Shown here: piece by piece, positions 18,312 to 27,166 of the stretch
Layout of the letters: each line of letters begins with the position of its first letter
Numbering within the stretch: position 1 is the first letter of the stretch
Source of the DNA: Gracilaria caudata
Taxonomy: Eukaryota; Rhodophyta; Florideophyceae; Gracilariales; Gracilariaceae
NCBI GenBank assembly: GCA_030374735.1
Contig: JASCIV010000269.1
Location: forward strand, 1-27,166
DNA: 27,166 bases
Direction of reading: 5' to 3'
Program-made: the position numbers and the translations under genes
Notes under the pieces: generated by a model
Databases searched by the model: none
What the model was told of the DNA's origin: nothing
What the model saw: the letters and a program-made list of their open reading frames with translations, nothing else

Positions 18312-19853
18312 ATGCGCATCATAAACATATCGATACTCATTTCATTCATCATCTGCTTAACTAACGCCGTTGTCTTGTCAAAAGAGAAGCACCGACCTCA
18401 AACCATAAACTCCACAGCACGATTTTTCTTTACCTCGGAGGAAACTTGTGAAGAGTCCTGGAATGAGGACGAACAAATCACCGAACGCTGTTGCTCTGGA
18501 AAATACGCATGTACCAGTGACAAATGCAAAGGAAATGCGCTATGTTCGTTCGGTCTCTTCCGAAGCGCATTTTGGTGTTTCAAGGAGAAATGTGAACCCG
18601 TCGACTCAAAGGATGACGGCACCGAAGAACCTTCCCAAAGTGAGGAGCCTGAAGTAAGCCCCGAGGACGACGGTTCTGAAAAAGGTGATGGGGCCCCGAC
18701 TCCCTCACCCTCCCCAAAGGGTGTCGAACCTGCGGCTTCTCCAACATCCTCCCCATCACCGCGCCCTTCTCCGTCACGGTCTCCGGTACCGGCGCCATCT
18801 CAATCAGCCTTGCCCTCTCGACCTCCTTCGCCAAGTCCGGCACCACCGCAAAACGATGATCCTCTGCACTGCAATGGCCAGCGAAATCGACGGGAGATTC
18901 GGGATATGACTCCTCAACAACGGAGAGAATGGCAGCAGGCAATTAAGGCACTGATGGAAGATAAAAATGCACAGGGAGAGAGCGAATGGGATAGACTGGT
19001 CAAGCTCCACCTGGATTTTTCGGATGAAGCTCACGGTGGCTCGTATTTCTTACCGTGGCACCGTTTGTTTTTGTTGCGACTCGAGAACGCACTGAGAGAG
19101 AAACAACCTGGACTTTCTATCCCGTATTGGGATTGGAGCATTGACGCAGCAGATGCCGCAACTTCAAGGGTATGGAACGCAGACATGGCAGGGGGAGCAC
19201 GAAGAACGGACCAACCAGTCCAGAACGGCGAATTCCAGGGCATAGAAGGAAGGCATCCAAATGCACATACGGTGTTACGAAACTTTAACTCAGGAACATC
19301 CGGCGATATGCAAGCATTGTGGGGCTCTAACGCGTTAGAAAACGTGATCAATCAACCCAACTTTGGAGACTTCAGTGATGGACTCGAGGCAGCACATGCC
19401 CTTCTTCACGTTTACGTCGGAGGTGATATGATGGGAACTTGGTCCGCGCCGAATGATCCTGTATTCTACCTTCATCACGCTTTTGTTGACCGCCTTTATG
19501 AAATGAGACAACAGCGAAGAGGTCGGAATGACTTCGGAGGAACACATGACATCAACGGCGTAGCGCAGCCAGCACAGCCAGGGCATCGTCTGAATGCGTT
19601 TGGTGTGCCGGCGTCACGTGCTTTTAACCTCGCTTGTGTGAACTACGTCGCCCCTAATCTACAGGGAAGAAGCAAGAAGGGAACTGGATCGGAAGAGCCG
19701 CATCCAGAAGACATATGCAACAAGCCCGAGTTTCAAATGGAAGGTGGGTTCTCCAGAGAGCGCTGCGAGCACGGGAACAAGGTCTTAGACGGGAACCCGG
19801 AGTCGGAAGGGAAAAACGTTCGGGGACGCTCCCGCGGTCGTGGCTCTTCATGA
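18312..19853 (+). CDS. secreted tyrosinase / catechol oxidase with Cys-rich N-terminal module
   Basis: 513 residues from the ATG at 18312 (A at -3); the frame extends six codons upstream only to a TTG. Residues 1-19 form a signal peptide, probably cut after LTNA. Residues 46-94 hold eight cysteines, and about 95-184 are an acidic then Pro/Ser-rich linker. A type 3 copper domain follows at about 185-450. CuA ligands are H233, H241 and H250 in LHLDFSDEAHGGSYFLPWHR, with PYWDW after it. CuB has H362 and H366 (HALLHVYVGG) and the HH pair at 388-389 in DPVFYLHHAFVD. Such enzymes oxidise phenols or catechols to quinones. The CuA Cys-His thioether Cys is absent, as in bacterial tyrosinases. The residue after H362 is Ala instead of the common Asn, so monophenolase activity is doubtful. 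A basic GRSRGRG tail closes it. Confidence 0.9.
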   Translation: MRIINISILISFIICLTNAVVLSKEKHRPQTINSTARFFFTSEETCEESWNEDEQITERCCSGKYACTSDKCKGNALCSFGLFRSAFWCFKEKCEPVDSKDDGTEEPSQSEEPEVSPEDDGSEKGDGAPTPSPSPKGVEPAASPTSSPSPRPSPSRSPVPAPSQSALPSRPPSPSPAPPQNDDPLHCNGQRNRREIRDMTPQQRREWQQAIKALMEDKNAQGESEWDRLVKLHLDFSDEAHGGSYFLPWHRLFLLRLENALREKQPGLSIPYWDWSIDAADAATSRVWNADMAGGARRTDQPVQNGEFQGIEGRHPNAHTVLRNFNSGTSGDMQALWGSNALENVINQPNFGDFSDGLEAAHALLHVYVGGDMMGTWSAPNDPVFYLHHAFVDRLYEMRQQRRGRNDFGGTHDINGVAQPAQPGHRLNAFGVPASRAFNLACVNYVAPNLQGRSKKGTGSEEPHPEDICNKPEFQMEGGFSRERCEHGNKVLDGNPESEGKNVRGRSRGRGSS

Positions 19854-20585
19854 GGTTGATTACAAACGCGATTCTTGCCACGGGAGTGCAGCACACCCGC
19901 CGCTACAGTACGAGGAACACGCTCACGACGCAAATGCGTCCCAGCTGTTTGATGCAGTGGAGAGCACTTGCCACCTGTTCTTGACTCTCGTCCGGATACA
20001 CTGCACGCTGAAAACATTGAGAACGGCTAAGACATAGTGCTGCGCAGGTCTCGATAACGTGCCTTCCTTCCGCAGCAGATAAGAGGGTTCGCGTTCGCTA
20101 CCTTCGTAGCTTTCCAGATAACAAGCACTGCCAACGGGAAGCGGCAGATGACGTCTGGTGTGTAGAAACATTGCATGAATGTAAAGGAACACAGCCCTTG
20201 TTAAATGTACGTATAATTGTTACTGCCACAAGAAGTGCAGCGAGGCGAGCACTGTAAAGCGGTGTTGGTTGACGGGGCTGCCTGTGGTCAAGAAAGGAAA
20301 CAGCTGCTGTGGAGAGTGGCCTGGTCGCATGCTGCCTGTCCTACGCTGACTCCACCTTGCAGTCAGTGTGCAAGCTCGTCTGCGCTTCTCAATTCCGAGC
20401 ACTTCAGCTTCAACTCTTCCAACGCTATTTCGTAACACTCTCTCTGTCGCTCAACTGCGCCTCAACCAGCAGCTCCTTTCTGCTATGAATATGCCCATAT
20501 TCTCAGCTCGTTAGCTGATTGTTGCAAACAGAGATATCGGCCCAGACCCCGGCTTCGTAAGTTAACGCGCTCCACCTGCTTTGAA
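19854..20585. other. intergenic, no gene seen
   Basis: This 730-bp spacer between the tyrosinase and the giant solenoid gene contains only short unrecognised frames. It presumably holds the 3' end of the first gene and the promoter of the second, but no TATA box or AATAAA stands out. Confidence 0.45.
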
Positions 20586-23500
20586 ATGGCTTCGCTTGAC
20601 CATGATGAGGTCAATCTTCCGTGGGGAAAGTTCTCTTACACCACGGAGGGTTTGGCAACCACTTGCTATATGGAAGGTATTTCTCAGAAGTCCTACCCAG
20701 ACAGACCTGATCAACCTGTTGGAAAACGCCTCTTGTTTCGCGTCGAGTTACCCGCCCGTTGTTTTGTACTTTCTGTCGCTGTGAAGCTGCCTAATGCCCC
20801 ACAATCAGCACTTTATGCACTCGATCACATTGAAATTGAACGCTCGTTGAAGAACGGAGAATACGAGACCGTCTACGATGGATACAAAGCACTTAAAGAG
20901 CGTCCGGAGCAAAGCGTCGTAACAGAAAAACGAGAGGAGCCCGTCAAGAGCTTGATCCAGAGCGAGAGTACGGATAGCGCTTCAAGTGGTTCACCAACGT
21001 CCGTCGACCAGTCTGCCTCAACCCCATTGCCTGAGGTCGTACGCATATCGAGAAAGAAGGTAATCGAATTCCGTCGCGCTGCTGATGCACTGAGACTGAC
21101 TTTGATAGACGTTGACGATAATACGGAGGGGTCTGAAAACCAAGAAATCTTTCAAAGTGACTCCACACAAGACGGTTCCGACAACGGTGACCTGCGTATT
21201 CTTGGAGTCGTAGTCGTTGGTTATGTTCGCGGACAGACACCTGCTCCAAACAGGCTTAAAGTTCTCCTTGATTGTTCCGCGAAACTGGGCCTTAATGACG
21301 CAATGGCGGACAGGGCTGAGGTTGACGCACTCTTAGGTTTGGCAATTCTTGGTCATCGGCGTTATCGACAAGCTGCAGAGCTTCTTCAGAGAGCGTCAGA
21401 GCTAACAATGCAGGTCGCGAAAGAAGATGCGGAAGCGGGATTTTCTGTTGAGGAAGCATTGATGTGGGCTGCCGAATTAAATCTTCTTTCAGCCCACGCG
21501 TACTTTGAGCACATACCAATGTCAAACGACGGAATTATTCGTCTTGTTCAAGTCGCTCACGCATCCTCTCGTTCAGGGAAAAAGGGTTCACGAAATAGTA
21601 CGGATATCCAGAAGCTTAGCGAGGAGTTTCTTGATCTCAGAACAGAACTGCTGTGCATGCTCGAAGATCTTGTAGCAATGCTTGTACAATTCCTTGGAGA
21701 ATCGAACTCACTGGCTGTCAAGCTTGCGTCGACGCGAATGCTTGAATTTGTTTGTGAGCAACTTGGTTGTGCAATTGCTCGTCATATGGCAGACATTCTG
21801 AACCAAGTACTTCGATCGTACCCTAATTGCTTACCATTTGGAGCACGCGAACGAGCAGCAGCAGCCTCTTTCTCTTACGATTCAATGGAAGATTGTTTCG
21901 AGCGCTTAATTGACATTTGCTGTCGCCTTTTCCCTCTCACAGAACATACGGTGCTCCTAAAAATATATGAAGGAACATTGATCCCGGTGTTCCTTGATGG
22001 CTTTCATGAAGAAGATTATTTACATTACGACGAGGATGCAGAGGAAGCCGCTGACGAGCTCATGACAACAGCTGTGGCTCAGACTTTGCGTATAATATAC
22101 CTGGCATTAAACATTTTGAGCTCAGATGCAAGGGTGCCATCGTCGTTGCTTTCAAGACTGCTAAACATTCTCGTCACTGAGAATGGTAACGCAAGAACGC
22201 CTCTTTTGTTGAGACGAGCAGCGCTTCATGCCTGGGATGCTGTTTCTAAAGCCCTTATCCGAGCGGCAAAGGGCTGCGACGTTAAGGTATTCGGAGACCA
22301 TTTGCACGTGCTCCAGGACTATCTTCCCAGTCTTCTCTTTGAAACGGCGAGACCAAACTTCCAGTATAAAGAAGTAGAAGACGAAGACGATGGAGAGCTT
22401 GAAATCACTAAAGAAGAATATGTGACCCCGGTAAACAGCCAGGTCTTTCAGCATGTTCTTGATATGCGGAGGAAACGCATTGAGATTGTTGACAGGCACA
22501 CCCTAAAACGTCTGATTCAACTTATGCATGGGATTTGTGAGCACATGGAACCAACAGAAGACGAAGAGGACCGTAGCATTGACATTACTTTGAGTTTGCT
22601 GAAGGCCTTGGGGGAGACAATATCTGGATTGCTGATGAGCAGTCTCATAGATGTTAGTTATCATGAGGCTGCAGTCAGTGGTAATGGCACAGAGCATGCT
22701 TTTGAGTTTGGTCAGTTGTCGACCCAAATTCTGGTCGTGTCTGAGGTTCTTACAGACTTGTTTCGCTGTTTTTGGTCTGCTGTGAATCTTCTTCCCGCCA
22801 GCGCGGCGAATGATTTAGTTCGCTCTGCCCCAGTAAGGGCTGTTCTTGGTTGGTGTGTAGACCGTATGTCGCACTCAGCTCCCCCGAAAGGAATGATGCG
22901 GTTGCTCTGTGCGACGGTTAAAGGTTTGCAGAACGAATGTAACTCACCCATGTATGATCTTCCTGCTGTACCTAGTGCGCCTCATGAAGCAACTTTTCTT
23001 GGAATATACAGAGCTGTTTTGCAGTGGGTACCACAGACGCGACAGGAAGAAACATTTGACCTACTGGATATCCTTCATGAGAATGTCGCCGATGATCTCA
23101 TGGCGAGTGACCTTGCTCTTCTTATCAAGGGTCTAGGTGATCAAAATGAGCAATTACAGGCAAGAACTGACGTGTCCTTGGAGCATGTGGCCGAAATTGT
23201 GGCTTCAAATGTTCCGAAAAGGCTTGACTTAGCATTGAGTTCTTTGAAGGCTCTCGAGGACCCAAAACACGGGAGTCAGAGAATAGCAAATGGGTTTCCA
23301 AGTAGCTCGAAATCTAACACAAGTTCTTTTACGAGGAGAATACACTTGTCTGGAGGGCCTTCCAGTTCGGATTCTACCGAACAATCATTCTATCTGCATA
23401 TCGTGCTTGCAAGTTGTTTCGATCTCTTCGATGCATTAGCAAGGGCTGCATCAAGGAGAGCGGGACCAAGCTTCATGGGTGAGAAAATCGATGCCTTTGT

Positions 23501-26500
23501 GGAACATGCTGCTTTATGTGTGAGATGTTTGCATGCCTGCGCTCGAAAACAACGACACCGTGAGTATGTTGGTGCTAAACTTGGAGATATTTTTGGTACT
23601 TGCCTCGCAATGCAGGATCATGGGGACAGCCGTGTAAGGCTAGCAGGGTTTGAGATTTTTGCTGCCTCCTTAGATGTTCTTTTCCTGGCACAAAGATCCT
23701 TCGCATTGTCACCTGAGCCACACGTCTTGCCTGGTAATGAGGCTGCAGGTTCGTCATCCATTACTGCTACATCCAGCCATATTGGAGTCTACGAAAGTCA
23801 GAACGGTTCCTCAGATGGGAATGGGATAGAAAACGAATCAATTCCACTGGTTCATGTCGCCTCAAATCCAACTCCTGGCCTAGATTTTTCGCGTTCTATG
23901 AGTCTTCCTATATCTCGGAGTACATCGCGAAATGATTTCAATGGAAATGAAGCTCAGCAAGACGGACTGGAGTCCGAAAAAGAGGAGGATCCTGAAATGA
24001 CAAAGAAGATACAAACCATTTTTGTCGAAGGAGGCTCTTGCGCATTTTATGGAGATGATACCTCGAATGCTCGACTCAACTACGAGGAACGAGGATGGCA
24101 AGTGTTGTGTCATTTTGTCACCGCTAGTTTGGGCATCGGCAAATACGTTGATTTTGTTGTACAAAGAGCATGTCTCGAGTATTTGAAAGCCTGCATGATG
24201 AATGCACTCCGCGGTCGTTCCAGTGGGGCTCGTGTTATAGCATTTGAGCACATCGAGTTGCTATGGGAGGCAGTTAACCGTCTAATCGGATCTCCTTGGC
24301 GTACCTTAAATGCTCTTGCGATGTGGGTCGTGTGTACAATACTGAACGTTGCAGTGTACTCTTCTGTGATGCCTCGGAAACGCGGATTGACGAAGCAGCG
24401 AGGTGTTCAGCTTAATGAGTTTCTTACAAAGCAGGTATTTCCCCTCGCAGAGTCCATGCTGAAGCATGGGAGCAGAGAAACTCGTATTTGGGGTATGCGA
24501 TTGCTAGAGGTTTATATCAGAGCAAGGGATATGAATGGGAGTGTCTTACACATTGCGCCCCCACCTCCCGGCCGGGTGGTACGAGGTCTTGACCGCTTGA
24601 AGCATGACTGGTGTCAAAATGTACAAGAAGGAGTAAAAAGCTTGCTCAGCGTTCACTACAATACGCTTAACAAGAAGGGATCCTCCCAGATGCAGTCATT
24701 TACCGCACAGGCTCAAAGCTTCATGACAATGAGGCGCTATCATTTGGATGAGCTCGAAGGAACCGAATCTAATCAAGTTGAGCTATGGTTTCCTCCGCTT
24801 CCAAAGCAAGTTCCTGCTGGAGAGATAGAACTATACTGCAGAACGTTGGAAGCGTTTGCTAACAAAGAAATCGAAGGCGGTGAGGAAACAGAGATAGCGA
24901 AGGTCACCGACGAAGGAGAGATTGATGGGGAAGATGATGAAGGATTTGTTTACGAAGATGAGCTTGAACCCGAAGAGGAAGCGAACGAAGAAGAAGCCTT
25001 GTCGTCAGAAGGCGAAGATCAGGAACCTCACGGAAGTCAAATGGACTACAGTTCTGTAGAAGAAGATAAGATTGACAACGCTTCAGGAACACCAGATGAA
25101 ACGCATAGTACCGAGAGTAATTCGGAAGAGCCGACAAGTCCTACGGCGCCATCTGCAGCGCAGGAAGAAGAACTGGAGGTTACCCCTCCCGAACTGGAAC
25201 CTGCATCGGACAAGAGACCGAGCGATTCTTCTGAACCATCCACTGAGTTACTTAGAACGGACGAATCTGGAGTAGAGGAAGACGAGGATCATGAATTCCC
25301 AAATGTGGCAGTAGAGGGGACTCATATTGACTTGGAACCCCAGCTAATCACCCAATTGTCAGATCCAGTCGACAAGAGCATTGCTACGTCAGTTATTGAT
25401 AATAAGGAGAAGAACACTGACACGGAAGGAGATGACCTCGAAGAAGAAGAGGAAGTCGTCAACGTCACGGATGAAGATGATGTTTTGGTGGACGTAGATT
25501 CTGTCCCAGTTGAGAAAAAGATGTCTTCACACTTCTCCCCCTCCCCTCACGTTCCACTTCCAAAGCCTGAGCTAAATCCAGATCTTGAAGAAGGAAGACA
25601 GGTGCTTCGCCGGAAAGGCTCGTTCACAAGTCGTCCCAGTGCTGGTATTCCCATTGAGGAAGGAGATGCACCTCGATTGGCTCGAAGAAGATCCATGGAT
25701 ATTGGGTTGAAGTCCACTGTGAAGGACAAACCACCGGACTTAGTGGATCTGGACTTTGAGTCTTCATCGCAAGTATTGAGTCCGCGGCTACTTCGTCGAA
25801 AGTCAGTCAAGTCTCCTACGTCAGGACCACGAATTTCAGAATCGTTACGAAATCGGAGCGGAGAGCAACTTACAGCAGTGGAGGCGACTAAAGGAAAGGA
25901 CGGCGCAGATGAGGCTGGACCATCATCATTGCGTCTTCGCCGGAAGTCTTCCAGAGGCATTCCATTTATTGATGATCCACTTCCGGACACTGGGCATGCT
26001 GAGAATAAAAGCTGGAAGTTATCGAAGGATGCAGAAGATAGCCTTGTGGGTAATGCTTTTCTGGGTTTATCTCCAAAACACGGACAAGCTCCAAGAGGTG
26101 TCAAACTTGATGATGATGTCAAATTTGAAACTTGTGAAGTTCGTCCGCCGACAACCCCTCAAGTTGGACACAAGCCTCATTCAGAACAAGGTAGATCACG
26201 TTACCGATCGGGATCGAGTTCCAGAACTGGTCGACGGTTACCAAGAGCGCCGGCCTTTGTGAAAGGAGGTGGACCGCAGCGAAGAGTGCCCGCACCGCTT
26301 CCAATAGGAAACTCTAATGATATCGGGGTGATTGAGAAAGATGAGTCGGCCCAACAGCTGAGACTTGCTCATGATAACGTTTCTCCTGCTGAAGGAGGCA
26401 CTGCGCAGATGGGTTCTGGACGCGGAAGGATACCAGCATCTCGTGGCGCGCTTGGGAAGAGCCGTCCCGAAGATGAAGTTCAAGAAAGAGTTGATAAGTC

Positions 26501-26828
26501 ATACAGGTACTCGAGAAGGGAACCCCGAAACTCACTTTCTAACATACGACAGGATTCTCACCAAGATATTATTGGCGATCAGGAGTTCTCTCTGGACGAA
26601 TTCAATGACATAGGCAACCAAGTGCATGTTGGAACTCCAACAGCCCAATCTTCCTTAGGCCGTAAGAGCCTTGCTGATGATGAACCATCCAGTAGCTACA
26701 AACGACGAGCGAAAAGGAGCATTGGAAACTCACTACATTTCAAGAGCTTGTTAGATCAGTTTGAGCCGGTTTCTAGCGAAAGTGATACGAAAGGCAGCGG
26801 ACCTTCACCACAATCAAAGGATTCGTAG
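20586..26828 (+). CDS. 2080-residue alpha-solenoid protein, function unknown
   Basis: A single uninterrupted frame; the ATG has G at -3 and +4. I do not recognise the family. Residues 1-90 look like a small mixed-fold domain. A TPR-like helical pair occurs near 260-300. From about 330 to 1420 the protein is mostly amphipathic helices in a HEAT/ARM-like pattern, broken by acidic or Ser-rich loops. Residues about 1430-1480 and 1615-1640 are strongly acidic. The tail (about 1660-2080) is disordered and basic, with basophilic-kinase motifs RRKGS (1675), RRRS (1700), RRKS (1737) and RRKSS (1785). There is no signal peptide or membrane span. The shape suggests a cytosolic or nuclear scaffold regulated by phosphorylation; resemblance to proteins such as symplekin or CLASP is only general. 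Confidence 0.8.
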   Translation: MASLDHDEVNLPWGKFSYTTEGLATTCYMEGISQKSYPDRPDQPVGKRLLFRVELPARCFVLSVAVKLPNAPQSALYALDHIEIERSLKNGEYETVYDGYKALKERPEQSVVTEKREEPVKSLIQSESTDSASSGSPTSVDQSASTPLPEVVRISRKKVIEFRRAADALRLTLIDVDDNTEGSENQEIFQSDSTQDGSDNGDLRILGVVVVGYVRGQTPAPNRLKVLLDCSAKLGLNDAMADRAEVDALLGLAILGHRRYRQAAELLQRASELTMQVAKEDAEAGFSVEEALMWAAELNLLSAHAYFEHIPMSNDGIIRLVQVAHASSRSGKKGSRNSTDIQKLSEEFLDLRTELLCMLEDLVAMLVQFLGESNSLAVKLASTRMLEFVCEQLGCAIARHMADILNQVLRSYPNCLPFGARERAAAASFSYDSMEDCFERLIDICCRLFPLTEHTVLLKIYEGTLIPVFLDGFHEEDYLHYDEDAEEAADELMTTAVAQTLRIIYLALNILSSDARVPSSLLSRLLNILVTENGNARTPLLLRRAALHAWDAVSKALIRAAKGCDVKVFGDHLHVLQDYLPSLLFETARPNFQYKEVEDEDDGELEITKEEYVTPVNSQVFQHVLDMRRKRIEIVDRHTLKRLIQLMHGICEHMEPTEDEEDRSIDITLSLLKALGETISGLLMSSLIDVSYHEAAVSGNGTEHAFEFGQLSTQILVVSEVLTDLFRCFWSAVNLLPASAANDLVRSAPVRAVLGWCVDRMSHSAPPKGMMRLLCATVKGLQNECNSPMYDLPAVPSAPHEATFLGIYRAVLQWVPQTRQEETFDLLDILHENVADDLMASDLALLIKGLGDQNEQLQARTDVSLEHVAEIVASNVPKRLDLALSSLKALEDPKHGSQRIANGFPSSSKSNTSSFTRRIHLSGGPSSSDSTEQSFYLHIVLASCFDLFDALARAASRRAGPSFMGEKIDAFVEHAALCVRCLHACARKQRHREYVGAKLGDIFGTCLAMQDHGDSRVRLAGFEIFAASLDVLFLAQRSFALSPEPHVLPGNEAAGSSSITATSSHIGVYESQNGSSDGNGIENESIPLVHVASNPTPGLDFSRSMSLPISRSTSRNDFNGNEAQQDGLESEKEEDPEMTKKIQTIFVEGGSCAFYGDDTSNARLNYEERGWQVLCHFVTASLGIGKYVDFVVQRACLEYLKACMMNALRGRSSGARVIAFEHIELLWEAVNRLIGSPWRTLNALAMWVVCTILNVAVYSSVMPRKRGLTKQRGVQLNEFLTKQVFPLAESMLKHGSRETRIWGMRLLEVYIRARDMNGSVLHIAPPPPGRVVRGLDRLKHDWCQNVQEGVKSLLSVHYNTLNKKGSSQMQSFTAQAQSFMTMRRYHLDELEGTESNQVELWFPPLPKQVPAGEIELYCRTLEAFANKEIEGGEETEIAKVTDEGEIDGEDDEGFVYEDELEPEEEANEEEALSSEGEDQEPHGSQMDYSSVEEDKIDNASGTPDETHSTESNSEEPTSPTAPSAAQEEELEVTPPELEPASDKRPSDSSEPSTELLRTDESGVEEDEDHEFPNVAVEGTHIDLEPQLITQLSDPVDKSIATSVIDNKEKNTDTEGDDLEEEEEVVNVTDEDDVLVDVDSVPVEKKMSSHFSPSPHVPLPKPELNPDLEEGRQVLRRKGSFTSRPSAGIPIEEGDAPRLARRRSMDIGLKSTVKDKPPDLVDLDFESSSQVLSPRLLRRKSVKSPTSGPRISESLRNRSGEQLTAVEATKGKDGADEAGPSSLRLRRKSSRGIPFIDDPLPDTGHAENKSWKLSKDAEDSLVGNAFLGLSPKHGQAPRGVKLDDDVKFETCEVRPPTTPQVGHKPHSEQGRSRYRSGSSSRTGRRLPRAPAFVKGGGPQRRVPAPLPIGNSNDIGVIEKDESAQQLRLAHDNVSPAEGGTAQMGSGRGRIPASRGALGKSRPEDEVQERVDKSYRYSRREPRNSLSNIRQDSHQDIIGDQEFSLDEFNDIGNQVHVGTPTAQSSLGRKSLADDEPSSSYKRRAKRSIGNSLHFKSLLDQFEPVSSESDTKGSGPSPQSKDS

Positions 26829-27166
26829 AAATTCTTTAGTTCGAAAACTGCGTAACAGTGGTAAGCTGAGTGGTCTCGTGGGGCAATGTACCATCTTACG
26901 TGATGCCATAGTTGATTTTCGCGAGAAGAGTGATGTTGTTTTGCTAACTAACACCTAACTAAATATCGTTCAGTGCCACGAATTGTAGTTTTTCTTATCA
27001 TGACGATATACAGAGCAATGGTTGTATAACCCCCTCTGTGTGACGAAGACTGTGAGTAGGACCCCATTGCACTTCAAGAATTCCTTGCCCCCAGATATAT
27101 TCAAGAGTGCTATCAGGCGCAAATACGATACGAGTCAGTATACCCTTGTACTGTACGGGAGGGGGG
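26829..27166. other. 3' flank of the giant gene, no gene seen
   Basis: The 338 bases after the stop show no recognisable gene, AATAAA hexamer or repeat. They presumably contain the 3' end of the solenoid gene. Confidence 0.45.

Noticed and set aside
1..27166. tRNA, rRNA, CRISPR arrays or bacterial operon signals
   Set aside because: I looked on both strands by eye for T-loop signatures, regularly spaced repeats and ribosome binding sites and found none convincing.

Overview
The window reads as nuclear DNA of a eukaryote with compact genes. Five long reading frames are convincing, and only one contains a spliceosomal intron (96 bp, canonical GTAAGT...CAG). They are separated by 0.7-4 kb stretches full of decayed transposons and short palindromes. 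Nearly intronless genes, a plant/algal-style amino acid transporter, a Golgi-type glycosyltransferase and a secreted tyrosinase in repeat-rich DNA would suit a red alga. That assignment is inference; no marker gene fixes the taxon.

Layout. 1-3548: no convincing gene. It holds a hAT-type non-autonomous DNA transposon (1709-2240) with an exact 8-bp target duplication, inserted in a purine-rich 24-bp minisatellite (to 2501), and a 43-nt near-perfect palindrome (2776-2818). 3549-4886 (+): type II membrane glycosyltransferase resembling fucosyltransferases. About 5225-9710 (-): head-to-tail pile-up of at least five decayed 3' fragments of non-LTR (LINE) retrotransposons, with recognisable reverse transcriptase end, RNase H and C-terminal Cys/His segments. 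9711-10591: AT-rich spacer with palindromes. 10592-12001 (-): AAAP-family amino acid transporter. 12002-12597: GC-rich divergent promoter region with a clear TATA box. 12598-15480 (+): two-exon gene for a four-RRM RNA-binding protein, followed by a poly(A) signal. 15481-18311: spacer with a 49-nt palindrome and other hairpins. 18312-19851 (+): secreted tyrosinase with an N-terminal Cys-rich module. 20586-26828 (+): a 2080-residue alpha-solenoid protein with an acidic segment and a basic tail of repeated kinase-type motifs. The last 340 bases show no gene.

The five genes do not form an obvious pathway. The only structural pairing is the head-to-head arrangement of the transporter and the RRM gene, whose coding starts are about 600 bp apart across a GC-rich island. 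The features most worth a second look are the hAT element with subterminal TTGCAAT motifs, a hairpin near the LINE 3' end that shows compensatory changes between two copies, the many one-base-centre palindromes in spacers, and the unusual architecture of the tyrosinase and the giant protein.
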